64,000 nucleotides of DNA from Oceanospirillaceae bacterium ASP10-02a. GTDB lineage: Bacteria > Pseudomonadota > Gammaproteobacteria > Pseudomonadales > Balneatricaceae. Both the position numbers and the translations under genes were made by a program. The notes beneath the pieces were generated by a model. That model was given only the letters and a program-made list of their open reading frames with translations, had not been told where the DNA came from and ran no database searches. The stretch covers positions 62,001-126,000 of the forward strand of contig CAJIZL010000001.1 in the NCBI GenBank assembly GCA_905182035.1, given 5' to 3'. Shown here piece after piece: positions 8,299 to 17,239 of the stretch. Numbering within the stretch: position 1 is the first letter of the stretch; each line of letters starts with the position of its first letter.

Positions 8299-8455
8299 CA
8301 ACTGTGCTGGTATTAGGATATTTCTGCGCGAGCGACATTGATTATTTAATTAAATGCATCCCAAAAGCCACATGGCCTTAGATCTGATCGTTAGGTTGCT
8401 AGTATTATGAACTAACCACACGTTTGTGAGTGCGATAAGATGTGTAAGTGGACAA

Positions 8456-9601
8456 TCACTTTAGGAACTTCACTAGTTCATGAGGTGATGAGCACCCTAG
8501 TTGATTCATTACTTGCTCAAGTTCGCTATAAAGTATATCGATACACTGATTGGCCCCTTGCCTCCCAAACGCACCAACACCATACATATAGGGTCTACCA
8601 GAAAAAACCATGCTGGCACCTAAAGCCAAGTATCTAGCAATATCAACGCCCGATTCAACGCCACTATCTACAAAAACTTCAAGCTTATCCCCCACGCTAT
8701 CAATTATTTCCTGCATCATCTCCACCGGAGAACAGGCCACATCCAGCTGACGCCCACCATGGTTGGACACAATGATGGCGTCAGCATTGATGGCGGCACA
8801 GTGTTTTGCATCTTCTACGTTAAGAACACCCTTGACGATCAAGTTTCCTGGCCATTGCTGCCGCAACTTCTCTAGCATAGAAAGATCCACAGGCTCCTTT
8901 AAAGTGCTACGAATATAATTAGCGACATCCTTAAGGTTAGATAGCTTATTCATATAGGGCTGCATGCTGGCAAACTGTGGCATGCCGTTGAAGGCAGTAG
9001 CTACTGCCCACGATGGTCTAGATAAGGTTTGATAAATGCTATTGAGAGTGATTTTAGGTGGCACCGATAAACCATTCTTAATATCGTTTGGTCTTCTTCC
9101 GGCAACAGGAACATCAATAGTGACGACTAAATTATTACAGCCGACCTGCCGTGCCCTTTGCATAAGGTCAAGTCTGATCTCCTGTTCTTTAGGTGGATAA
9201 AGTTGAAACCAAAGATTACTTCCTGCACACGCAGCAGCATCCTCTATAGATGTGCTTGCTAGGGTGCTTAATATATACGGAATATTGGCTGTTTTTGCTG
9301 CTGAGGCATGATATTCCGCTGCTTTGGGCCAAATCAATCCACTTAACCCCAGTGGAGCAATGCCAAATGGTGCATCATACTCCACCCCTAAAGCGGTTGC
9401 TTTTAGGCTAGCGACTTGAGTTCTAGAAAGGTACGAAGGTTGTAAAAAAACATGATCTAATGCTTCTCTGTTGTGCGATACAGCTCGATCATTATTACAG
9501 CCTCCAACCAAATAGTCATAGGCAAACTTAGGTATGCGCTTTTTCGTAAGCAACTTGAGATCTGCAATGCTAGCAGCCCTGCTGTCTAATTTGTTAACCA
9601 T
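8456..9601 (-). CDS. FMN-dependent L-2-hydroxyacid dehydrogenase (LldD/SlcD-like)
   Basis: A 381-residue enzyme of the FMN alpha-hydroxyacid oxidase/dehydrogenase family; ATG at 9601 is chosen over an in-frame TTG 12 nt upstream. Seen motifs: FAYDYLVGG, GIAPLGLSGLIWP, LWFQLYP, the FMN-binding IVKGVLNVEDA, the catalytic His in SNHGGRQLD, and DSGVESGVDIARYLALGA. These enzymes oxidise L(S)-2-hydroxyacids such as lactate, mandelate or glycolate to 2-oxoacids. It follows the two decarboxylase subunits by 57 nt and is probably in their operon, so its product is likely their substrate. (S)-sulfolactate is a plausible substrate from context; lactate itself is possible. Confidence 0.85.
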   Translation of the reverse strand: MVNKLDSRAASIADLKLLTKKRIPKFAYDYLVGGCNNDRAVSHNREALDHVFLQPSYLSRTQVASLKATALGVEYDAPFGIAPLGLSGLIWPKAAEYHASAAKTANIPYILSTLASTSIEDAAACAGSNLWFQLYPPKEQEIRLDLMQRARQVGCNNLVVTIDVPVAGRRPNDIKNGLSVPPKITLNSIYQTLSRPSWAVATAFNGMPQFASMQPYMNKLSNLKDVANYIRSTLKEPVDLSMLEKLRQQWPGNLIVKGVLNVEDAKHCAAINADAIIVSNHGGRQLDVACSPVEMMQEIIDSVGDKLEVFVDSGVESGVDIARYLALGASMVFSGRPYMYGVGAFGRQGANQCIDILYSELEQVMNQLGCSSPHELVKFLK

Positions 9602-9658
9602 AGAACCTAACAACCACGGTAGTTATTATTGAGGCCTCTAATACCTTGAGTGTGCCTT

Positions 9659-10213
9659 TCATGCTTGCACTGACTGCATGAACCGGTGCCTAATCACCAC
9701 AGGATCCAGGGTGATTACTGGCACCGGTATATTGCCTGAGACGCATTTACAAATAATAATAGTCATTTGTTTGCTAGCAATGGCTTTTTCAACAACGCTT
9801 ACCGCCTCATCAGCCTGGCATTCAATTACATTTTCACAACCACATGCACTGGCCACTGCCGCCAAAGAGGTTTTTTTACCGGCATAGGTGGGTTGATCGC
9901 CTGTTGAGCCATAACTTCCATTATCTATAACTAGCAAAATAAAGTTATCTCGGACGTTGTTGGCAATGGTTGGCAAGGTGCCTAAGTTAGTCAATACTGA
10001 TCCATCACCATCGATGGCAATCACAGTTTTGTCCTGCGCTAAAGCTAAACCAAGTCCAATAGATGAAGACAGTCCCATAGTACCTAACATATAAAAATTG
10101 CTAGGCTGGTCTCCAAATAAATGCATTTCCTGACTTGGCAGGCCAATATTACAAACGACTAGTTGGCCGGAAAGGACTGGCACCAAATTTTTAATAATCT
10201 CGGAACGTATCAT
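9659..10213 (-). CDS. comE: ThDP-dependent 2-oxoacid decarboxylase, beta subunit (ComE-like)
   Basis: A 184-residue protein carrying the pyrophosphate-binding half of a ThDP enzyme. It shows MGLSSSIGLGLALAQ, then GDGSVLTNLGTLPTIANN and, at the expected distance, LLVIDNGSYGSTG, the GDG...NG Mg/ThDP motif. The matching half lies in the gene just upstream; the split into about 165 and 185 residues is that of sulfopyruvate decarboxylase ComDE. That enzyme turns sulfopyruvate into sulfoacetaldehyde; the related phosphonopyruvate decarboxylases are mostly single chains. Its ATG follows the ComD-like TGA by one base and has a strong GGAAAGGAGAG site. The family call is good; the exact 2-oxoacid is inferred. 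Confidence 0.8.
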   Translation of the reverse strand: MIRSEIIKNLVPVLSGQLVVCNIGLPSQEMHLFGDQPSNFYMLGTMGLSSSIGLGLALAQDKTVIAIDGDGSVLTNLGTLPTIANNVRDNFILLVIDNGSYGSTGDQPTYAGKKTSLAAVASACGCENVIECQADEAVSVVEKAIASKQMTIIICKCVSGNIPVPVITLDPVVIRHRFMQSVQA

Positions 10214-10214
10214 A

Positions 10215-10712
10215 TCACTCTCCTTTCCAAAATGAAGCGTCAGTCAAAATCGCAACAGGTTTGTTGCACATAAAGGTATATTTCAATATCTCATCCAACT
10301 CATGAACGTCATCAGGATTATGGAAATGATAGGTTGGAATGCCCAGTTGAGCCAACAGAGCCTTGGTGTGGACTGCCATTTCAACCTGACAAGCCACGGG
10401 TTCCCTTAATTCTCCACGAAAGCTAATTAACATAGGCAAAGGCAAGCGATAAAACTGAGTTAGAGTCACCAGAGTATTGATGGTTACACCAATCGCTGTA
10501 TTTTGCATGATAATAGCGGATCTCTTGCCACCCATAAATGCACCTGCGCATATGCCCATACCTTCGTCTTCTTTGTTGGCTGGAATATGCATCATGCTGG
10601 CACGCGCTTCCAACTCGGCAATTACACCGCTCAATTGTTTACAGGGCACCGTAGTAACCAATTCAATATTGTTCTTTTCAAATGCATCTATAACGATTTT
10701 GTCCAACAGCAT
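10215..10712 (-). CDS. comD: ThDP-dependent 2-oxoacid decarboxylase, alpha subunit (ComD-like)
   Basis: A 165-residue protein starting at the ATG at 10712, five bases after GGAGG; a TTG four codons earlier overlaps that site and is unlikely. It is the pyrimidine-binding half of a ThDP enzyme. The sequence has TTVPCKQLSGVI, the activating Glu in PANKEDEGMGICAGA, the MQNTAIGVTINTLVTL helix and the ISFRGELREP strand, all as in ComD and phosphonopyruvate decarboxylase. It pairs with the next gene to make one active site. A palindromic element lies 37 bp upstream and is shared with the transporter promoter. Substrate sulfopyruvate is inferred from subunit architecture and neighbours; phosphonopyruvate or another 3-substituted pyruvate is possible. 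Confidence 0.8.
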   Translation of the reverse strand: MLLDKIVIDAFEKNNIELVTTVPCKQLSGVIAELEARASMMHIPANKEDEGMGICAGAFMGGKRSAIIMQNTAIGVTINTLVTLTQFYRLPLPMLISFRGELREPVACQVEMAVHTKALLAQLGIPTYHFHNPDDVHELDEILKYTFMCNKPVAILTDASFWKGE

Positions 10713-10748
10713 GCTCACCTCCAAAGTTATTCTCAGAAAAGAATGATC

Positions 10749-10809
10749 TAGTATAATAAAACTTAATTCAATCTATATTTATTTGACTATAGGTATAATA
10801 AATATTTAC
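10749..10809. promoter_or_regulatory. Conserved operator/promoter element, copy A (before comDE)
   Basis: Arms TAGTATAATAAA (10749-10760) and TTTATTTGACTA (10778-10789) form an inverted repeat (10 of 12 paired) with a 17-bp spacer. The same element occurs at 17135-17195: 33 of 41 core positions and 46 of 61 overall are identical with no gap. On the minus strand the arm nearest comD contains TATACT, a good -10 box. It is probably the binding site of the LysR regulator at 17240 overlapping the comDE promoter. The remainder of 10810-11001 shows nothing I can call. Confidence 0.65.
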
Positions 10810-11001
10810 AAAAATTACAGTTTTCACTAACACACATTACATACCCTGCAGTGCTCGGTACTTCGAGGCAGCTACCTATACCTGCAGCAACTGGTAGTCA
10901 ATAATGAACCCTTTTAAGTTTAGTTTTAACTGCGACTGCCAGACCATATTGAACCTAAGGAAATAAGCAAAGTTATTTACAGTGTTACTTAATCGGCATC
11001 A

Positions 11002-13950
11002 TTATAAACATTTCTCAATGACTTCCACAGGGTGCAATACCGAGCGTTCGGTATGCCCATGCGAAATTTGCTCAAAACAGCTAAATCCATTAGTAACTAC
11101 GAAAGTACCATCTGTCGCTTCATTAATTGCAGGTTTTAGGCGACGTTCAAATAAGCGTTGTCCAATAGCCCTAGTCTTCTTCTTCAAGCCATAGGTCCCG
11201 GCCATCCCGCAACAGCCACTCTCGGGTTCCTGTAAGTCTTTAAAACACCGTTGCATCCACTCGCGTTCGTGTGACGAAATACCTTGGGATTTATCATGAC
11301 AATGTAGGTGTAAAACCCCACTATTTAACTGTTTTGATAGGGTAATGGCTTCATCACTTAGAAAGCTGGTCAATGTTTTAGCCCTGTCACTTAAATCAAG
11401 CGCCCGCATATCATCAGGGAACGCGTTCAAGAGTTCATCTTTAAACACTGATAAACATGAAGGCTCAAGCACAATCACTGAACAGTGGGCAGGTAAGCTG
11501 GAGTGAAAACCCTCTAGAATTAAAGCCAGTTGTTTTAGTGCCTGAGCCAAAAAACCATATTCATATAATGGCCGTCCACAACAAAAGTGCTGCCTTGCCA
11601 CAGCCACCTGATGGCCACTTTTAAGTAATACATTAACTGCACTTTTCAATAAATTAGGGCGATAATGGTTATTCACGCTATCTGCCCACAGTACAACAAT
11701 GGGTTTACTCTGTTCACCAAACCAGTCAAACCCTTGACCCTGTCGATCAGCATGTTTTTTGGCCCAGTTAGTAAAGGATTGGTTCGCCAGCTTTGGCAAA
11801 CCCCTTTCATCACTCAAGCCTAAAAACATTTTCGTCAGCCTACCTGTAATGCCAGATTGCAGCATATTTACCACATTAGAAAAGCGCGAAAGCTTAGGCA
11901 GAAAATTACCAATATAAGCCAACGGGTAGTGACTAACTGGGCGTCGTTTGTTGACATAATGAGCGGCCATAAATTCTGCTTTATAGGTAGCAATATCCAC
12001 CTGCGTTGGACATTCAGTTTTGCAGGCCTTACACGACAAGCAATGTTCAAATGAATCAGCAATATCCTTGTTAGCCCAGCCATCCTTAATCACTTCACCA
12101 CGCACCATTTCGTGAAGCAAGTGGGCTCTGCCGCGAGTGGAGTATCGTTCTTCCTGGGTTACCTGATAGCTAGGGCACATTGCACCACTTTGAGAACGAC
12201 ACTTGCCCATACCAATACAGCGTTCAGTAGCGCGAGAAAAACCACCCACATCGTCTTTAAAGTGCAACACAGTTGGGATGAGAGGTAGTTTATAGTCAGC
12301 ACCGTAGCGGAGGTTTTCATCCATCTTGTAAGCATCAATGAGTTTACCTGGATTCATGCGCTGCTCTGGATCCCAGATTTGTTTAAATCTCCTGAAGGCA
12401 AGCATCAGTTCCGGCCCAAACATAATCGGTAAAAATTCACCTTTAGCCTGGCCATCACCATGTTCGCCGGATAGTGATCCGCCAAATTGAACTACTAATT
12501 CAGCAATCTCAACACTAAATTTACGCCACTTACTAATGCCTTCTGCTGAGCGGGTATCAAACGTTATTCGGGCATGGATGCAACCATCACCAAAATGGCC
12601 ATATAGGCTGCTGGTATAACCATATCGCTGGATCAATGCGCTAAATTCACGCAGATAATCACCCAACTGTAGTGGATCTACAGCGGTATCTTCCCATCCA
12701 ACAATAGGGTCTGGATCCCCTGGATTAAAGCTCATGGCTGTGGCTGATGCACCCTGCTCACGAATGCTCCAGATTGCAGCAGCATTGGCAGAGCTAGCTA
12801 CTGGTAATACGGACATTACAAGCTTTGATACTTGCATAGCAGCTTCAAAGTTAGTGCATAAATGTTCTAATTTGTCAGCACTGTTTGCAGAAAGTTCAAC
12901 TATTAACCATGCTCGACCTTTAGGCAACAAGGCTATTTCAGCTTTTTTAAGATTACGATCTGTTAAGTCACCAATAATGCCCCAGTCTAAACCCTCCATC
13001 GCAATAGGGGAGAATGGCATAATTTCAGGCACGCTATCGCCAGCAGCAAATATATCTGCAAAACCAAGCACAATTAAACGAGTGTGGAGTGGGTTTTGGA
13101 TGAGTTTGACACGGGCTTGCAATACTGTGACGCAGGTTCCTTCTGTGCCTACCAAAGCGCGCGCCACGTTGAAGTCATTTTCAGGTAGCAGCTGGTCTAG
13201 GTTATAACCAGAAACCCTGCGTTTAATATTGGGGTATCGTTGCCGAATAAGCATCTGGTATTCATCACGAATCGATAGTAGTTCGCGATAGATTAGAGCC
13301 CGACGATCATTTCCAGCAATGATGTATTCAAGCTCTTCATCAGTTGTTGGGCCAACCCAGAATCGAGCGCCATCTGAGGTAAGTATTTCGAGCTGTAAAA
13401 CGTTTTCGACAGTTTTTCCTGCAACCATAGAATGCGGGCCACAAGAGTTATTACCAATCATACCCCCTAGGGTACAGCGACTGTGAGTACCAGGGTCAGG
13501 GCCAAATGTCAGGCCGTGTACCTCCGCCTGTTGTTTTAGTACATCACAAATCACTCCTGGATCTACTAGGGCAGTTTGGTTTTCAACATCAATTTCTGAG
13601 ACTCGAGTTAGGTAGCGAGAGCAGTCTACCACCACAGCCTTATTAACACCCTGACCATTTTGGGAGGTGCCACCACCACGCATTAGTACAGGCAGGCTAA
13701 ATGTTTTGCACAGTGTTATGGTGTTAACAAGGTCATCAACCGATTTAGGGTATACGACACCCAATGGTATTTGGCGATAGTTGGAAGCATCTGAGGTATA
13801 TAGTGCAACACCTGTTGCAGAAAAATCACATTCACCTTCCAGCATCTCTGTAAGCTCAGCGTGAAAGGTGTTTAACTCAGCATGGTAAATAGCAGGGTTA
13901 GTCATATTAATGTTACAGCTTGATGAATTAGGCATTGGGTCACTAATCAT
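11002..13950 (-). CDS. FAD/Fe-S D-2-hydroxyacid dehydrogenase (YdiJ-type)
   Basis: A 982-residue fusion. Residues 1-540 are an FAD_binding_4/GlcD-type oxidase (VLMRGGGTSQNGQGVN, GMIGNNSCGPHSMVAGKT, HFGDGCIHARITFD, LSGEHGDGQ). Residues 580 onward carry 2[4Fe-4S] ferredoxin cysteines (CIGMGKCRSQSGAMCPSY, CLSCKACKTECPTQVD) and a CCG-type C-terminal domain (HCHDKSQG, SGCCGMAGTYG). E. coli YdiJ, of this layout, oxidises D-2-hydroxyglutarate; related enzymes oxidise D-lactate. Here it sits 44 nt after TctB, so the D form of the imported hydroxyacid is the likely substrate, complementary to the L-specific FMN enzyme. ATG at 13950 was chosen though no clear ribosome site is seen; M16 is an alternative. 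Confidence 0.88.
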   Translation of the reverse strand: MISDPMPNSSSCNINMTNPAIYHAELNTFHAELTEMLEGECDFSATGVALYTSDASNYRQIPLGVVYPKSVDDLVNTITLCKTFSLPVLMRGGGTSQNGQGVNKAVVVDCSRYLTRVSEIDVENQTALVDPGVICDVLKQQAEVHGLTFGPDPGTHSRCTLGGMIGNNSCGPHSMVAGKTVENVLQLEILTSDGARFWVGPTTDEELEYIIAGNDRRALIYRELLSIRDEYQMLIRQRYPNIKRRVSGYNLDQLLPENDFNVARALVGTEGTCVTVLQARVKLIQNPLHTRLIVLGFADIFAAGDSVPEIMPFSPIAMEGLDWGIIGDLTDRNLKKAEIALLPKGRAWLIVELSANSADKLEHLCTNFEAAMQVSKLVMSVLPVASSANAAAIWSIREQGASATAMSFNPGDPDPIVGWEDTAVDPLQLGDYLREFSALIQRYGYTSSLYGHFGDGCIHARITFDTRSAEGISKWRKFSVEIAELVVQFGGSLSGEHGDGQAKGEFLPIMFGPELMLAFRRFKQIWDPEQRMNPGKLIDAYKMDENLRYGADYKLPLIPTVLHFKDDVGGFSRATERCIGMGKCRSQSGAMCPSYQVTQEERYSTRGRAHLLHEMVRGEVIKDGWANKDIADSFEHCLSCKACKTECPTQVDIATYKAEFMAAHYVNKRRPVSHYPLAYIGNFLPKLSRFSNVVNMLQSGITGRLTKMFLGLSDERGLPKLANQSFTNWAKKHADRQGQGFDWFGEQSKPIVVLWADSVNNHYRPNLLKSAVNVLLKSGHQVAVARQHFCCGRPLYEYGFLAQALKQLALILEGFHSSLPAHCSVIVLEPSCLSVFKDELLNAFPDDMRALDLSDRAKTLTSFLSDEAITLSKQLNSGVLHLHCHDKSQGISSHEREWMQRCFKDLQEPESGCCGMAGTYGLKKKTRAIGQRLFERRLKPAINEATDGTFVVTNGFSCFEQISHGHTERSVLHPVEVIEKCL

Positions 13951-13994
13951 TGCTGCGTCAATAACCCATCGGAAAATAGTGGAGTGAATTGGTT

Positions 13995-14480
13995 TTAGGG
14001 GAGTGGCACGTGAAGTACAAATTTAAACAGTACGTAAAAGCACACTATTATTGACAGCCCAGATAGAAAGTAAACGATGGCTTTCCTGTTAGTCCACTCA
14101 TCATGCATAGATGCGATTAAACCAAGTACAAATGTTAGGACGCAAGCAATCAATAGCCCGGTATACGGCATTAATGCACATGCTAGGAGCATACTAGAGA
14201 CTAAAACTATCCTGCGCCACCAAGAGCCAAACTCAATCCCTGAGACCGCTGTAGGCTGTATTATTTGTTTACCTATAGCCAGGGTAGAAAATAGTATTAA
14301 TGCAATAGCTGATGTTTGAGGAAACACTTTGGAATCAACGTCGGTATAACTAGCAGCATCATATAAAGTAATGAAGCCAATAATAATAAGCAAACTTGCC
14401 ACTAGAATGGACCCTAACCTACTGCTGCTATCTGTGGGGGTGGGGGTAGCTGTGACTGCCTTTGCACCTGAATCAATCAT
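13995..14480 (-). CDS. tctB: Tripartite tricarboxylate transporter, small membrane subunit TctB
   Basis: A 161-residue membrane protein with a polar 20-residue N-terminus and four hydrophobic segments (about 25-45, 56-70, 90-125 and 138-158). The order and size match TctB, the small integral subunit of TTT transporters. It begins one base after the TctA stop. Sequence conservation in TctB is low, so the call rests mainly on topology and on its position between TctA and an oxidoreductase in the same operon. Confidence 0.8.
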   Translation of the reverse strand: MIDSGAKAVTATPTPTDSSSRLGSILVASLLIIIGFITLYDAASYTDVDSKVFPQTSAIALILFSTLAIGKQIIQPTAVSGIEFGSWWRRIVLVSSMLLACALMPYTGLLIACVLTFVLGLIASMHDEWTNRKAIVYFLSGLSIIVCFYVLFKFVLHVPLP

Positions 14481-14481
14481 T

Positions 14482-15978
14482 TTAAGTGTCCACCTTAATC
14501 TGCTTTTTTCTACTTAAATACCAAGGTAATATCAACGAAATCAGTGTGAAGGCGATAATGGCCTGTGATAAAGGCCGTCCAAAGAACATGCCGGGCAAAT
14601 TATTTACCGCCGCTCCAATAGTCCACGCCTGAACAAACCCTTGTTCGGCTATGGGGCCAAGAATCAAGCCGAGCACGATTGGCGATGCCGAAAAGCCATA
14701 TTTCGAAATAAGCCAACCGAATACGCCCAAGCACAGCATGACAACAACATCAGAGATACTATTTCTAATTGCATAAGTGCCTATGATGGTCATGAATCCA
14801 ACAGTGGGAACCAGTACCGCTTTAGGAATAGTCACAATGGATTTATATGCATAACGGCCAATAATTAGACCAATAGGTAGCATTAGCACAGTGGCGATCA
14901 ACAGGCCATAAATGAAGGTATAAACAATAGACCCATTTGATTGAAATAACTCTGGCCCAGTCCGCACACCTTGAACCATAAGCGCTCCCAAGATCACTGC
15001 ATCGGGCGGAGTGCCAGGGATACCTAACACCAAGGTAGGTATGAACCCTCCACCAACTGTGGCATTATTTGCAGATTCAGTTGCAATAATTCCATCTGGC
15101 TCACCTTCACCAAACCTTTGATGAGGTTTTGCTGTGCGCTTTGCTTCTGTATACGCTACTAAGCCAGCCACTGACCCCCCAGCACCTGGAAGGATACCAA
15201 CCAGCGTACCTATAATAGAAGAACGGATTAAATTAAACTTTGAATTAAAAGTAATACGTGCGGCACTAAGAATTGGCATTTTAGCAACATCACCAGTAAT
15301 TTTTAGATGCTTCTCTCCTGTAGAACACATATCTATAAGCACAGGAATACAATAAAGCCCGATCATTGCGCCTACCACTTCAAAACCAGAAATCATCGTG
15401 TGACTGCCGAAAGTCAGGCGAATGTCCGCAGAAATTTCTGCAACTCCAACCGTCGACATAATCATACCTAACGCACCACCAGCTAGGCCCATCATTAGGT
15501 TACCTTCAGACAGGGAAGCAATGAGAGAGAGCCCAAAGATAGATAACCAAAAATACTCTACCGGTCCAAATGCTAAAGCCACAGACGCCAAGGGTGGAGC
15601 AAGAAAAAGCAGCGCAAAAGCACCCACCAAACCACCAAACACTGATGAGAAACAAGCTATGGCAACCGCCAAATCACCTTTGCCGCGCTTTGCTAATGGA
15701 TAACCATCAAAAGTCGTAGCAATAGCTGAAGGCGTACCAGGTGTATTGAGTAAAATAGCAGCGTATGCGCCGCCATAAATGGCCCCAGTATAAATAGCGC
15801 CTAACAAAATTAACGCTGTTTCTGGAGCCATACTGAATGAGATTGGGACTAAGACTGCCACGGCCATAGTGGCAGTCAGCCCAGGTATAGAACCAATTAG
15901 GGTTCCAGCAACTACTCCAAACATAGCAACGGCTAGGTTCAAAGGCGTTAATGCAGCCAAAAAGTTGCCAAAATCCAT
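14482..15978 (-). CDS. tctA: Tripartite tricarboxylate transporter, large membrane subunit TctA
   Basis: A 498-residue polytopic protein with the TctA hallmarks: GTLIGSIPGLTATMAVAVLVP near the N-terminus, GAIYGGAYAAILLNTPGTPSA, a second half-repeat GTLVGILPGAGGSVAG, and FIPTLVLGIPGTPPDAVILGALMVQG. The duplicated PG loops form the substrate pathway. With TctB it makes the Na+ or H+ driven membrane part of a TTT system that takes a carboxylate from the periplasmic protein TctC. Operon order C-A-B is unusual but known. In sulfolactate users a transporter of this class (SlcHFG) does this job; here the substrate is inferred only. Confidence 0.95.
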   Translation of the reverse strand: MDFGNFLAALTPLNLAVAMFGVVAGTLIGSIPGLTATMAVAVLVPISFSMAPETALILLGAIYTGAIYGGAYAAILLNTPGTPSAIATTFDGYPLAKRGKGDLAVAIACFSSVFGGLVGAFALLFLAPPLASVALAFGPVEYFWLSIFGLSLIASLSEGNLMMGLAGGALGMIMSTVGVAEISADIRLTFGSHTMISGFEVVGAMIGLYCIPVLIDMCSTGEKHLKITGDVAKMPILSAARITFNSKFNLIRSSIIGTLVGILPGAGGSVAGLVAYTEAKRTAKPHQRFGEGEPDGIIATESANNATVGGGFIPTLVLGIPGTPPDAVILGALMVQGVRTGPELFQSNGSIVYTFIYGLLIATVLMLPIGLIIGRYAYKSIVTIPKAVLVPTVGFMTIIGTYAIRNSISDVVVMLCLGVFGWLISKYGFSASPIVLGLILGPIAEQGFVQAWTIGAAVNNLPGMFFGRPLSQAIIAFTLISLILPWYLSRKKQIKVDT

Positions 15979-16005
15979 GATTTATACCTACTTGTTACTA
16001 ATTAG

Positions 16006-16959
16006 TTACTTAATTAGGCCTGCCGCACGAGCATCCATAAGGTACTCTGTTGTGCGCTCTTTCATAAATTCTGCCATTTGGCTAGCATCTATATCAAGTA
16101 GTGCAAATCCACCGTTAATCATTTTCTTACGGAATGCAGGGTCAGCATTAATTTCGCCAATTCTGTTTGACCAGGTAGTAACGGTTTCAGCACTGGCTGA
16201 ACTAGGTAAAGCAATACCTCGGTATGCACCTCCCACCATGTCATATCCTAGCTCCTTAAATGTAGGAACATCAGGAAACAATGGATGACGAGCTTCCATA
16301 GCTACAGCGAGCATACGAACGGCTTTTCCTTGCTTAGCCCCAACGGAAGTGTAGCCCCATTGAGCTGTGACCTGTTCACCTAATAAGGCTGCAGTTGACG
16401 CACCTGTTCCTTTAAAAGAAACATATGTGGTATTAATGTCAGCCATCTTATCAAACTTAATTTGCGCTAGATTATTAGCTGAAGCTTTACCCGAACCTGA
16501 CATAACCACACCACCTGGCTTTGACTTAGCGTCATCGATAAGGTCTTGCAGGGTTTGGTATGGGCTATCTGCTACAACTACAATGGCATCTGGGGTGTAA
16601 TGAAACATGTAAAAAGTATGAATTCCATCAGTAGTAAATCCTACATCCTTTTGAGCAGGTTTAATGACAATATGAGGTAAGTTAACCCCCATGATTGTTT
16701 GCCCGTCTCCGTTGAGACCGTTTAAGGATGCCCATCCGGCTGCACCACCGCCACCAGGCTTATATGAAATAACTAAATCATCACCAAATTTTTCTTTATA
16801 AAATGATTGTTGTATACGAGCAGAGATGTCAGATTCTCCACCAGGGCCAAAGGGGATTATGTAATTGACTGAGTCTGCATAAGTGCTGCTTGCAGACATT
16901 GATACAGCTGCCGCCATAGTTAGCATTGCAGTGTGTTTAGCAATTTTTTTAATAAGCAT
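16006..16959 (-). CDS. tctC: Tripartite tricarboxylate transporter, periplasmic binding protein TctC
   Basis: A 317-residue secreted protein. The N-terminus (MLIKKIAKHTAMLTMAAAVS...) is a Sec signal with probable cleavage near residue 28 (TYADS). The mature part has the TctC/Bug pattern: IIPFGPGGESDISARI, VISYKPGGGGAAGWASL, GSGKASANNLAQIKF and FPDVPTFKELGYDMVGGAYRG. TctC proteins bind small dicarboxylates or related acids through the two PGGG-type loops. It is the first gene of the leftward transporter operon, with an AAGGAT ribosome site and a leader of about 170 nt to the conserved element shared with comDE. Confidence 0.93.
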   Translation of the reverse strand: MLIKKIAKHTAMLTMAAAVSMSASSTYADSVNYIIPFGPGGESDISARIQQSFYKEKFGDDLVISYKPGGGGAAGWASLNGLNGDGQTIMGVNLPHIVIKPAQKDVGFTTDGIHTFYMFHYTPDAIVVVADSPYQTLQDLIDDAKSKPGGVVMSGSGKASANNLAQIKFDKMADINTTYVSFKGTGASTAALLGEQVTAQWGYTSVGAKQGKAVRMLAVAMEARHPLFPDVPTFKELGYDMVGGAYRGIALPSSASAETVTTWSNRIGEINADPAFRKKMINGGFALLDIDASQMAEFMKERTTEYLMDARAAGLIK

Positions 16960-17134
16960 TGTTTTTTATTATCCTTAAAGTTTAGCTAATACAGCCTAAA
17001 TATAAATTTTTAAATTCAAGACTGAAGTTTTCGCATGTATTGATGCTGATGACAACAGGGCTTTTGTAGCTTGTTCGCAAGATGAATCACCTTGTTCAAG
17101 TTTTTAAACGATGAATGTCACTATTCTAATCATC

Positions 17135-17195
17135 AAGTATAATAAAATCTAAAACAATGCATATTTATTTTACTATTAGTAAAATTTTTGTTTAC
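17135..17195. promoter_or_regulatory. Conserved operator/promoter element, copy B (lysR/tctC divergent region)
   Basis: Arms AAGTATAATAAA (17135-17146) and TTTATTTTACTA (17164-17175) pair at 10 of 12 positions across the same 17-bp spacer as in copy A at 10749. A third half-site-like segment (TAGTAAAAT) follows. TATACT on the minus strand can serve as the tctC -10 box and TATAAT on the plus strand as that of the regulator. Position between a LysR gene and its divergent target is classic for a LysR-type operator. The rest of the 280-bp region shows no further feature. Confidence 0.65.
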
Positions 17196-17239
17196 CATGT
17201 ATTCTAAAAATAACTTATTCTCAAAAAGTTGGTTTCACT

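Noticed and set aside
10810-11001. Inverted or repeated CCTGCAG segments as a mobile-element end
   Set aside because: Copies are only 7 bp, without transposase or target duplication; taken as chance.
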